Part shown: piece by piece, positions 1 through 5,472 of the stretch
Layout: every line of letters starts with the position of its first letter
Position numbering within the stretch: position 1 is the first letter of the stretch
Source: Megasphaera hominis
GTDB taxonomy: Bacteria; Bacillota; Negativicutes; Veillonellales; Megasphaeraceae
DNA: 8,853 nt
Reading direction: 5' to 3'
NCBI RefSeq assembly: GCF_014269395.1
Contig: NZ_JACOGK010000055.1
Coordinates: 1-8,853 of the forward strand
Program-made: the position numbers and the translations under genes
The notes under the pieces: model-generated
Databases searched by the model: none
What the model was told of the DNA's origin: nothing
The model's input: only the letters and a program-made list of their open reading frames with translations

Positions 1-39
1 GCGACCTATTTCTAATCGTTGTTCTTTCGTTAATTTCAC
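1..39 (-). CDS. IS3-type transposase OrfA, N-terminal fragment (runs off window)
   Basis: The gene starts at a GTG (39-37) and reads MKLTKEQRLEIGR to the window edge. This resembles the opening of the helix-turn-helix OrfA proteins of IS3-family elements in Firmicutes, which bind the element's ends and make the transposase by frameshifting into OrfB. A GGGAGG at 46-51 lies six bases before the GTG, which supports this start. An in-frame ATG at 54-52 would add five residues but would place the ribosome binding site inside the gene. Everything after residue 13 is outside the window, so the family is probable rather than proven. Confidence 0.6.
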   Translation of the reverse strand, partial: MKLTKEQRLEIGR

Positions 40-61
40 GTGGCAACCTCCCATCTAACAA

Positions 62-121
62 TTGAGGGCATCGGATACTAATTAGAAAATCTTTTATCCA
101 AGATTACTACATTTAGTATCC
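62..121 (-). promoter_or_regulatory. Nested hairpin in the IS leader upstream of OrfA
   Basis: A perfect 9-base inverted repeat (GGATACTAA at 73-81, TTAGTATCC at 113-121) encloses a second 6-base one (minus strand AATCTT-ggataa-AAGATT). It lies between the likely IS end and the transposase ribosome binding site. Such leader hairpins in IS elements commonly damp translation from transcripts that read in from outside; that role here is inferred. Confidence 0.45.
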
Positions 122-214
122 AATTTCTACCCCCTCCATGTCCAACTTTAGCATACCACGTGCAGGAGAGGTAAAATTTCAAATCGTTCACCAAACAAAA
201 AAAAGGTACCAAAT

Positions 215-261
215 GCTTTCTCCGAGACCGGAGAAAGTGCCCGCAGGGCGATAGAGGTTGA
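215..261 (+). repeat. Dispersed double-hairpin repeat, single copy with variant second stem
   Basis: This copy has the fixed first hairpin (CTTTCTCC, loop GAGACC, GGAGAAAG) and the fixed tail GATAGAGGTTGA, like the array at 2506-2676. The variable middle hairpin is GCCC-GCA-GGGC instead of CCGGC-GGA-GCCGG. It lies in the intergenic space between the IS end and the terminator of the ATPase operon. A short open frame across 78-329 on the minus strand is explained by this repeat and is not a gene. Confidence 0.8.
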
Positions 262-284
262 ATACAAAAACCAAAATCCACTGC

Positions 285-303
285 AAAAAAATCACAAAGT
301 GAT
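285..303 (-). terminator. Intrinsic terminator of the ATPase/nuclease operon
   Basis: On the minus strand a compact hairpin ATCAC-TTT-GTGAT (303-291) runs directly into a U-run (290-285). Just upstream on the same transcript is a second, larger stem of 9 bp (CTTTCTTAT-type arms at 330-338 and 302-310, loop of 19). The position downstream of the 460-1050 gene, and right after the stop at 342-344, fits the end of the leftward operon. Confidence 0.7.
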
Positions 304-341
304 AAGAAAGCTCCCCAGTTACGAGACAACTTTCTTATATT

Positions 342-479
342 TTATTGATGGACATTCTTAAAATCGAAGCGGTACTGAAAGAGAAGCATTTCCGAAGATA
401 GGCGTTGAGGTTCACTCTTTCGAGCCTTGCGGCCCAGTTCCCGCTCCGTTAAAACAGCATCAAAGAGGCGGTAAGGCAT
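342..479 (-). CDS. Possible 45-residue ORF at the operon end
   Basis: A minus-strand frame from ATG at 479 to TAA at 342-344 gives MPYRLFDAVLTERELGRK... ending in FKNVHQ. It overlaps the last 20 bases of the nuclease-like gene in another frame, and its stop falls four bases before the 9-bp stem of the operon terminator, the position expected for a last cistron. It is GC-richer than the gene it follows. No clear ribosome binding site precedes it, and the product has no family I recognise. It could instead be a remnant of older host sequence, or the displaced C-terminus of a longer gene joined by frameshift. Translation is unproven. Confidence 0.25.
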   Translation of the reverse strand: MPYRLFDAVLTERELGRKARKSEPQRLSSEMLLFQYRFDFKNVHQ

Positions 480-1050
480 AGTCTTCTATCTGGTTTCTGA
501 ACTCGTCAGAATCCAGCACATATACTTCGCCAAAAAATTCCAATAATTCACAATACTCCTTGATAAATTTTCCTTTTTCATCAAGTGGCCTTTTCCCGGC
601 AAGTTTTTGGAGCGAGTCATTTATTTTAGTGTAGCTATTAGGACCATTTTTTACTTGGCCACCACAAACCAATATAAACCTTGTGGAAATCTGGCAAGTC
701 TCAAAGAATCGATTCTCCAATATGATTTTTTCAAAATAGCGTACACTTTCCGCCACTTTTCTTTTTACATTAATTCTTTCGTCCTTATTTAGTGAACTAT
801 TTTTGAACTCGATGAAATTAAGGTATCCGTTGATCCACGTCAAGGCATCTACACTGCAAATCTCCGTGCTCTTCCGTTTTCGTTTACAGTAATTTTGGAT
901 AATTCTGTCAAAATTATACGCTGTAAAATCAGAAGCGCACCATTGATTGTCTTTTTTCTTGGAATCTGTAGATAGTTGTGTGATCGTCTGACGCTGATTA
1001 CGATTTTTTATGAAGAAATTGTCAAGTGAATGTAACGTCATTAAGAACAT
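460..1050 (-). CDS. Small protein with PD-(D/E)XK-like D...ExK motif, partner of the AAA ATPase
   Basis: A 196-residue protein I do not recognise by name. Seen: the stretch SVDALTWINGYLNFIEFKN (about residues 66-84) has an acidic D68, then a hydrophobic beta-strand-like run ending in E81-F-K83. This is the D-(x)n-ExK arrangement of PD-(D/E)XK nucleases. A basic patch (KRKRK, 56-60) lies just before it. The C-terminal half alternates helices and strands (FILVCGG, GEVYVLD). The gene follows the ATPase with only 21 bases between, so the two are surely co-transcribed. AGGTGG sits very close to the first ATG (1050), so the ATG at 1041 is an alternative start. Inference: this is the effector nuclease and the ATPase is the sensor or regulator, as in other ATPase-nuclease defence pairs. 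A non-catalytic role is possible, since the motif is read by eye only. Confidence 0.7.
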   Translation of the reverse strand: MFLMTLHSLDNFFIKNRNQRQTITQLSTDSKKKDNQWCASDFTAYNFDRIIQNYCKRKRKSTEICSVDALTWINGYLNFIEFKNSSLNKDERINVKRKVAESVRYFEKIILENRFFETCQISTRFILVCGGQVKNGPNSYTKINDSLQKLAGKRPLDEKGKFIKEYCELLEFFGEVYVLDSDEFRNQIEDYALPPL

Positions 1051-1071
1051 ACCACCTATCTGGCCTTTTGC

Positions 1072-2379
1072 CTATCTATATTCGTCTTCAATGCTGTTCA
1101 ATATAGTGAAGGCATTTGCCATTTTTTCAAACAAAGCTTCCATATTATCGGTTCTATCCGTAAAATAGGCAGAATTATCATTCCAGTCCATATTGGAAAG
1201 ATAGAATTTACACTTATTCTTAATATCATGCTTCATCGCAAAAACATCGATAGCCTTTAAAAAGTAAGGGCTATGCGTTGTGAGCAAAATAGTCAAATCA
1301 AAATACTTCTGCAACAACACAATCAATTCAGCATAAATAATCTGCCATTCCGGATGCAGATGGATTTCCGGTTCATCTAAAATTAATACATCCTTTGGTT
1401 TCAAAACATCATCTTCCAGCAGCTTTTTCAGTATGACAAAAGCCTTAATCCCAGTAGACAAGTTTGCTATATCGATTGTTCCTGTCAAGCGTTCACTTTT
1501 CAGCGCTACATCGCCTCGTTCAGAAATGGTGAATTCGCCTGGCACTACGCGTTTTAGCTTTTCATTAATTTCTTCTAATTGTTTTTCCGCTAAGAGCTTT
1601 TCAACCAAATGCCCTTCTTTCGGCTGGTTGAGATACTGCGTTAGTCGCCGATTTAATTCAGATCGAGAGCTCTTTCTCAAAACAAAATCAGGTAAGCTAC
1701 TCTTTCTCAATGCCGTATCTACAATAAAAGGATCATCAATATAAACAGACTTATTCAATAGATTAATCTGCTGTCCAACCTCTATGCATTGATCGTGATA
1801 GAAAGTGCTGGAGATATTCTTGTTTTTAATAGACAAGGTTACGATAGCATTATCTTCTTTACTTCCGTCTTTAGACAGAGAGTTAATCTGCGAATTAAAT
1901 AAATTTTGGAAATATTCCCCTATAATCCGCTCCTTCAACTCTTCATCCTGTACCTCTTTTATTTTATCCAGGCGAGCCGTGATATTTTTATGTAATTGTT
2001 GCTTATCCTCAACAGATAGCGCGTGAAAATCATCGCCTAAGGCATTTTGTATTATTTCATCTACATCAATGGCGTCGAAATCATCGTTGACCTTTATTTT
2101 CTTTATATATTGCAGGTAATTTGGCAAAAACAGTGTATTCCGTACATGTTCTTCATCGTTGAAAAAGTTGCCGAATTCAAACGATATGGCTCTATGAATC
2201 GCACTCTTCCGTTCTTCTTTTACTTTTTGCGTAATATCATAAAAAGCATCATAAAAAGCAAACAAAATCTTACCCACCGTACTCTTGCCTGTGTTATTAT
2301 CCCCGGCAATAACAGTAATTCCGTTAAACTCAACAGTTGCCTCTTTTATTTTCGCAAAATTTTTGATAAATAATTTCAT
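1072..2379 (-). CDS. AAA/OLD-like ATPase (SMC-ABC type) of a two-gene module
   Basis: A 435-residue ATP-binding protein of the AAA_15/AAA_21, OLD-like class. Seen, numbering from MKLFIKNF: Walker A GDNNTGKST at 26-34; an ABC-signature-like NLSTG at 306-310; Walker B VLILDEPEIHLHPEW at about 331-345; and the switch histidine in TTHSP at 367-371. The roughly 270 residues between Walker A and the signature are charged and helical, the usual place for a coiled-coil arm. No Toprim domain follows, so it is shorter than full OLD nucleases and probably relies on the adjacent 196-residue protein for catalysis. The start at 2379 is preferred because GAGGG lies six bases before it and the protein then begins in the way typical of this class; an upstream ATG at 2400 adds seven residues. 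Family membership is firm; a defence role is inferred from the pairing and surroundings. Confidence 0.85.
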   Translation of the reverse strand: MKLFIKNFAKIKEATVEFNGITVIAGDNNTGKSTVGKILFAFYDAFYDITQKVKEERKSAIHRAISFEFGNFFNDEEHVRNTLFLPNYLQYIKKIKVNDDFDAIDVDEIIQNALGDDFHALSVEDKQQLHKNITARLDKIKEVQDEELKERIIGEYFQNLFNSQINSLSKDGSKEDNAIVTLSIKNKNISSTFYHDQCIEVGQQINLLNKSVYIDDPFIVDTALRKSSLPDFVLRKSSRSELNRRLTQYLNQPKEGHLVEKLLAEKQLEEINEKLKRVVPGEFTISERGDVALKSERLTGTIDIANLSTGIKAFVILKKLLEDDVLKPKDVLILDEPEIHLHPEWQIIYAELIVLLQKYFDLTILLTTHSPYFLKAIDVFAMKHDIKNKCKFYLSNMDWNDNSAYFTDRTDNMEALFEKMANAFTILNSIEDEYR

Positions 2380-2505
2380 AGGGATCCCTCGAATTAACAT
2401 ATTCTCTACCTAATAATACATATGATACCATATTCTGATACAAAGAAAAACGGCTATAATACATACTACCAAGCAGGAAACGAATTAACCGATACTACAA
2501 CGACT

Positions 2506-2676
2506 GCTTTCTCCGAGACCGGAGAAAGTACCGGCAGAGCCGGGGATAGAGGTTGACACTTGCTTTCTCCGAGACCGGAGAAAGTACCGGCGGAGCCGGG
2601 GATAGAGGTTGACACTTGCTTTCTCCGAGACCGGAGAAAGTACCGGTAGCGAAGCGTAACCGGGGATAGAGGTTGA
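2506..2676 (+). repeat. Three near-tandem copies of the double-hairpin repeat
   Basis: Units lie at 2506-2556, 2562-2612 and 2618-2676, separated by the identical linker CACTT, giving a 56-base period. Each has a constant 8-bp hairpin (CTTTCTCC / GGAGAAAG around GAGACC), a second variable hairpin, and the constant tail GATAGAGGTTGA. Units 1 and 2 differ in the loop of the second hairpin (AGA versus GGA between CCGGC and GCCGG). Unit 3 has a longer version, CCGGT...ACCGG around a GC-GAA-GC tip. The constant linker rules out CRISPR spacers. An open frame of 69 codons on the minus strand here is translated repeat, not a gene. Function unknown; REP-like intergenic repeats are the closest analogy. 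Confidence 0.9.
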
Positions 2677-2926
2677 ATTCCACTCTATAAAGTCTTCGGC
2701 TCACTTTCGTTCCCAGAGAAAGTAAGGCTTCACTTCTCTCCGTCGATGGATTCCTGGCAAAAAATTAAGGCGCTCGTCATATCGACTCGCGCCCGATAAA
2801 ACCAATATGGTTTTCGTAGTGACCAAAGTATAGACTATAAAACAAATGCTGTCAATATATGCTTGGCCCTTACTTACTATTCGGCTACAAACTAGTAAAT
2901 TTATCCAAATTGGTAAGCTAATCTAA
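2677..2926. other. Gene-free stretch with several inverted repeats
   Basis: No gene is visible. At 2701-2726 a GC-richer piece has ACTTTC and GAAAGT arms and may be a decayed copy of the neighbouring repeat. Further on are GGCGC (2769-2773) against GCGCC (2789-2793), and a clean AAAACC-AATAT-GGTTTT hairpin at 2798-2814. The remainder up to 2926 is AT-rich and leads into the small-RNA promoter. No promoter or terminator is convincing within this stretch, so a transcript from it is not claimed. Confidence 0.4.
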
Positions 2927-2954
2927 TTGCATTTCAGTACATATTTGGTATAAT
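2927..2954 (+). promoter_or_regulatory. Sigma-70-type promoter for the small RNA
   Basis: A perfect TATAAT at 2949-2954 is preceded by TG plus one base (extended -10). A TTGCAT at 2927-2932 lies 16 bases upstream as the -35. The predicted start, about seven bases after the -10, coincides with the first base of the closing stem of the RNA at 2960-2962. That agreement makes the promoter more believable than the hexamers alone. Confidence 0.75.
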
Positions 2955-2960
2955 GTAATA

Positions 2961-3051
2961 AGAGCTACTCGTGAAGGAAATAGGCTGGGTTCCCGAATGG
3001 GAGTAGGCATTATGCTTAGAAATCCTTTGCCCCTGGGGTTAGCTCTTTTTT
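2961..3051 (+). ncRNA. Structured small RNA convergent with the HEPN gene, family not recognised
   Basis: About 90 nucleotides with its own promoter. Helices seen: closing stem AAGAGCTA (2960-2967) with TAGCTCTT (3040-3047), followed by the U-run 3046-3051; GAAGGA (2973-2978) with TCCTTT (3023-3028); TTCCC-GAAT-GGGAG (2990-3003); and TAGGCA-TTA-TGCTTA (3004-3018), the last two directly abutting. GGC (2983-2985) could pair with GCC (3029-3031) outside the second helix, giving a pseudoknot, and CCC-CTG-GGG (3030-3038) could form a small hairpin instead. The reverse strand has no U-run, so the plus strand is the transcript. Its last 13 bases are antisense to the end of the HEPN gene, whose stop codon lies inside the closing stem. 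It matches no 6S, SRP, tmRNA or riboswitch hallmark that I know. By analogy with HEPN toxins that have RNA partners it could regulate, bind or guide the neighbour; that is inference. Confidence 0.65.
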
Positions 3052-4061
3052 ATCTGTTTCTTTAGATTCCGAATAATGTTTTCAAGATCTTTTTTTATTT
3101 CTGAAAATATAAATTCTATAGCTGAATTACTATATGTAAACTGAGGTGTGGTGCCTCTATCATATATATAACAATATTCTTTATTCGATTTCATATTATA
3201 AAACTTTACAATCAAATCAAAATGACTTGTGTTAAAAGTATGATATTTATCATCTGACGGATCTTTAGTAGGGTTTATAAAATTTATATTATTCTTTTTA
3301 ATTTCTTTATTGATTAATTCTATACACTTCTTCCGTCTATGCGGACAGGTTTGTTGCCAATCCTTCACATTTTTGAAAATAAATGCAGCCTGATCAGCAT
3401 CCTTTGAGATTGCAACAGATGCCGACGCAATCTCTTTCTTTTTAGTTAAATAAATATCATGTTTTATAAGAATAGCATATTTTTCATTTCCTTCTTCCGG
3501 AACAGAATTATTAATATGTGTTAATGTCTCCAACAATTGTTCGGCAATTAATTTTGGATACCTTGCTTGTATTTCTTTTGGTTCAATCGAAGAGACCTTT
3601 ATAGAAAGAGTTAAAAAGTTAGCAGGGATTTTATCTGTAACGTCAACATCAAAAAAAGTTAACATTTTATCACAATAATTCAACACGCAAGATTGAAAAA
3701 ATGGTACGTAAATCTGTTCATATTCTTCCGTTATGAAATGTGTACTAGTATTACGCAATTCAATAATTCGTTCCAAATTCATGCGCAATGGATCATTTTT
3801 ATTGGTAAAAATTTGTTCAATACAGTTAGATAAAGTTATCGTGCGTTTTTCATCCTTCGCGTAGTAGATACTTTTTTCTCCTTTAGTTTTTATAAGATAG
3901 GCCTTTAACATTAATTCCCAAGCATTACATATAAAAAATGAAAAGCCTTCTACACGATACCTAATTGTTGGCTTATTATAGATTTCTATCCCTATAATAA
4001 AAGCTTCCTGACTTTTTCCCAATAGAAGTTGTATTAAATTCTTAGATTTATCTGTTTCCAT
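3039..4061 (-). CDS. DUF3644-type HEPN protein, putative RNase toxin or defence effector
   Basis: A 340-residue protein recognised as DUF3644-like from the N-terminal block RVEGFSFFICNAWELMLKAYL (36-56), the first helices of a HEPN fold. The HEPN catalytic signature R-x4-H is present as R103-NTST-H108, so an RNase active site appears intact. The C-terminal part (about 235-335; HRRKKCIELINKEIKK, then FNTSHFDLIVKFYNM and IYDRGTTPQFTYS) resembles the winged-helix nucleic-acid-binding region often joined to DUF3644. GGGAGG at 4071-4076, nine bases before the ATG, fixes the start. The gene stands alone with its own promoter and converges on the small RNA at 2961-3051. It is AT-rich, unlike the 4583-5339 pair, consistent with transfer. 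Known: HEPN families with this motif are often metal-independent RNases in toxin-antitoxin, Abi and CRISPR systems. The specific target here is unknown. Confidence 0.8.
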   Translation of the reverse strand: METDKSKNLIQLLLGKSQEAFIIGIEIYNKPTIRYRVEGFSFFICNAWELMLKAYLIKTKGEKSIYYAKDEKRTITLSNCIEQIFTNKNDPLRMNLERIIELRNTSTHFITEEYEQIYVPFFQSCVLNYCDKMLTFFDVDVTDKIPANFLTLSIKVSSIEPKEIQARYPKLIAEQLLETLTHINNSVPEEGNEKYAILIKHDIYLTKKKEIASASVAISKDADQAAFIFKNVKDWQQTCPHRRKKCIELINKEIKKNNINFINPTKDPSDDKYHTFNTSHFDLIVKFYNMKSNKEYCYIYDRGTTPQFTYSNSAIEFIFSEIKKDLENIIRNLKKQIKKS

Positions 4062-4119
4062 ATGTGAATTCCTCCCTTCTATATTCCAACATATTTAAAC
4101 TTCAATTCCACCCTAATGT

Positions 4120-4147
4120 ATTATAGATTACATGAGTAAGATACAAA
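4120..4147 (-). promoter_or_regulatory. Promoter of the HEPN gene
   Basis: On the minus strand a perfect TATAAT (4125-4120) lies about 45 bases before the ribosome binding site. The -35 is weak: TTTGTA at 16 bases or TTGTAT at 15 bases upstream. The good -10 and the absence of any same-strand gene upstream for some 500 bases support an independent promoter. Confidence 0.5.
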
Positions 4148-4451
4148 TTTTTCAAAGCTTTCAATTATACTCGCCAAACCAGCAAACCTTATAAATTAAA
4201 TAAGATTATCGAAATTACGTTCTCACTATTATATCATATGTAATTATTTCATTCAATATTAATACCCATTACCGTTCCAGCAAAATGGAAATCATACATC
4301 CTTATATTGTCGCTCTTAGATATCCATCTATCAGTCCGGTACGCATCAGCGGCAAAGTAGCCCATTTCCTGTGGCAAGATGGCCTAAGAGCTCCAGAGTC
4401 ATGGCCTAAAAAAAGTCTATGCAGATGAGCTAGTTGCTCAGGTTTATGCAA
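4148..4451. other. Gene-free stretch between the HEPN gene and the half repeat
   Basis: The first ~140 bases are strongly AT-rich with no open frame of note. From about 4290 the composition becomes GC-richer. A minus-strand frame there reads an unbroken 45 or so codons (ending LMRTGLIDGYLRATI) without a start or recognisable family, so it may be a decayed host gene. Small structures include a 9-base direct repeat ATGGCCTAA (4379 and 4402) and a TGAGC-TAGTT-GCTCA hairpin at 4426-4440. Nothing here is strong enough to call a gene or a transcript. Confidence 0.35.
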
Positions 4452-4483
4452 AAAGTACCGGCGGAGCCGGGGATAGAGGTTGA
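4452..4483 (+). repeat. Half copy of the double-hairpin repeat
   Basis: This copy keeps the last bases of the first stem (AAAGTA), the complete second hairpin CCGGC-GGA-GCCGG and the tail GATAGAGGTTGA, but the first hairpin arm is missing. It marks the edge of the GC-richer segment, so the break may record a rearrangement or insertion. Confidence 0.8.
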
Positions 4484-4512
4484 AACACCAACCTAAATGA
4501 ATCGAATTACAG

Positions 4513-4574
4513 AAAAAAATCCACCCTCTCAGTCAATCCGACAAGCCGTCTTGACAGCGTCCCCCGTCGGTGGA
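4513..4574 (-). terminator. Terminator after the secreted-protein gene
   Basis: Read on the minus strand, TCCACC (4574-4569) can pair with GGTGGA (4525-4520), followed at once by a run of seven U (4519-4513). Inside is an inner hairpin GAC-GCTGT-CAAG-ACGGC-TT-GTC; CCGAC/GTCGG pairing is an alternative to part of the outer stem. It starts nine bases after the stop of the 4583-5143 gene, as expected for the end of that operon. Confidence 0.6.
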
Positions 4575-4582
4575 AGCCTTTC

Positions 4583-5143
4583 TCAATGCACAAAAATACT
4601 AGCAATAGCGCCAATGCCCCCAAGGACAGATGCTCGTTTTTGCCGGGCCTGTTCTTTTTCTTGTTCCTTCTTCAGCTTTTCCTGCCGTTCCTGTTCAGCC
4701 TTCAGCCGCGCCTGTTTTGCTTCTTCCGCTTTCTTCTGCTCCTCTGCTACCTTCTGAGCATAGGCCTTCTGCTTTTCCGGGCGATTCACAAGAGCCGCTG
4801 CGACGGTCATGATCTTTTCCTCCCGTCCCATAGGAGCTGCCGAATCATGATCAGCCTCGTAAATAGGGGCACTGATGATACCGGCATAAGCCCGGGAATT
4901 GGAAACACGAACCAAATCATCCTTGTAATTAGCCACGTATTGCTGCTGCAACTGGGCATTCTGCGACGGAATATCCGTCCGCACAGTGATCCAGGCCGTA
5001 TCCGCTGCCGGTGAATAAGTCAGAGACGCCGTATCGATATATGTCGTCGTATTCGCATCCGATGCAATCCAATACCAATTCGCCGCGAATACAGGCAAAG
5101 AAAATAAAGTCGTAAAAACCAAGGCCAGAAATATCTTTTTCAT
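4583..5143 (-). CDS. Secreted coiled-coil protein, surface-adhesin-E-like N-terminal domain
   Basis: A 186-residue exported protein. Seen: a classic signal peptide (MKKIFLALVFTTLFSLPVFA, cleavage likely after VFA at 20), then a beta-rich domain beginning NWYWIASDANTTTYIDTASL with a later AWITVRTDI strand. This layout (aromatic start, 'time or residue in D/Y-IDT', W-[IV]-[TV]) resembles the Adhesin_E-type domain common in Gram-negative and Negativicute periplasmic proteins. Residues ~124-170 are a highly charged E/K/Q/A coiled coil, and 172-185 is a short hydrophobic glycine-alanine tail that could touch a membrane. The start at 5143 is chosen for its AGGAGG-type site five bases upstream and the signal peptide; longer versions overlap the previous gene. 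It follows the zinc-ribbon gene by 10 bases and is markedly GC-richer than the modules on both sides, so it is probably host-like sequence. The precise function is unknown. Confidence 0.75.
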   Translation of the reverse strand: MKKIFLALVFTTLFSLPVFAANWYWIASDANTTTYIDTASLTYSPAADTAWITVRTDIPSQNAQLQQQYVANYKDDLVRVSNSRAYAGIISAPIYEADHDSAAPMGREEKIMTVAAALVNRPEKQKAYAQKVAEEQKKAEEAKQARLKAEQERQEKLKKEQEKEQARQKRASVLGGIGAIASIFVH

Positions 5144-5153
5144 ACGTCCCCTC

Positions 5154-5339
5154 CTAATCATGCCACTGATGGCCGCACTGACGGCACGTATACCGCAGCT
5201 TGTTCGACTTATGCTTCCCGGCAATCAAACCTACAGGCCCTAACACCAGCGTCCCGACGACACCCTTCGTCAAGCTGTAGCCTTTCTTGTCGATATGGAT
5301 ATCCCGGGAATGGCACTTCGGACAAAACAGGCCCTCCAT
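5154..5339 (-). CDS. Zinc-ribbon protein with a glycine-rich hydrophobic centre, possibly 5'-truncated
   Basis: From the ATG at 5339 the product has 61 residues: CPKC (C6, C9), a hydrophobic glycine-rich segment TKGVVGTLVLGPVGLIAG (24-41), and CRQC (C52, C55) with GHQW. The four cysteines form a zinc ribbon split by a short membrane-like stretch, a pattern I know from small uncharacterised Firmicute proteins. AAGGAG nine bases before this ATG supports the start. However, the frame stays open and protein-like upstream (LVLVAQEAEKAQFDKESREM) through a TTG at 5396 as far as a TAA at 5416-5418. The sequence there abruptly becomes AT-rich, near 5400. The real gene may thus have begun further upstream and lost its 5' end and promoter when the AT-rich block arrived. 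It is co-oriented with the secreted-protein gene, 10 bases apart, and probably co-transcribed. Confidence 0.65.
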   Translation of the reverse strand: MEGLFCPKCHSRDIHIDKKGYSLTKGVVGTLVLGPVGLIAGKHKSNKLRYTCRQCGHQWHD

Positions 5340-5450
5340 CTCGCGGCTCTCCTTATCAAACTGAGCCTTCTCCGCCTCCTGCGCAACCAGCACCAAACCC
5401 TGATCGAAAAAAATTTATACACAATCTGAATGCTTAATTGATTTGCTGAA

Positions 5451-5472
5451 CCTACATCTTAATCAATGTAGG
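5451..5472 (-). promoter_or_regulatory. Hairpin across the helicase stop codon
   Basis: A perfect 7-base inverted repeat, CCTACAT (5451-5457) and ATGTAGG (5466-5472), brackets the helicase stop codon at 5463-5465. No U-run follows on either strand, so it is not a standard terminator. It could protect the mRNA 3' end or be a weak terminator. Confidence 0.35.

Larger units (their letters stand above)
1..123 (-). mobile_element. Left end of an IS3-type insertion sequence (partial)
   Basis: The element reads leftwards out of the window. It is recognised from the start of an OrfA-type transposase (MKLTKEQRLEIGR) on the minus strand, preceded by a ribosome binding site and a structured leader. The outer boundary is set tentatively near 122-123, where the minus strand reads TGGATACTAA, because IS3-family ends usually begin with TG. 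Only one end is visible, so the terminal repeat and target duplication cannot be confirmed, and the true end could lie some bases further right. The family call rests on 13 residues plus context. Confidence 0.6.

Noticed and set aside
78..329. 83-codon minus-strand open frame
   Set aside because: It spans the IS end, a repeat copy and the operon terminator, which are better explanations; the peptide is low-complexity and cysteine/phenylalanine-rich.
2455..2460. TATAAT on the plus strand upstream of the repeat array
   Set aside because: A weak TTCTGA lies 16 bases upstream, but no gene or structured transcript with a terminator follows, so a promoter is not claimed.
2506..2676. Possible CRISPR array
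   Set aside because: The sequence between units is the same five bases (CACTT) each time, so there are no spacers, and no cas genes are nearby.
2495..2704. 69-codon minus-strand open frame
   Set aside because: It is simply the translation of the three repeat units; the repeated peptide blocks follow the DNA period and it has no ribosome binding site.
2971..3006. Eleven-codon GTG-started peptide inside the small RNA
   Set aside because: No ribosome binding site precedes it and the bases are better explained by the RNA helices.
4586..5014. Long plus-strand open frames opposite the secreted-protein gene
   Set aside because: They are antisense to a gene with a signal peptide and ribosome binding site; their leucine/phenylalanine runs mirror the E/K-rich coiled coil.
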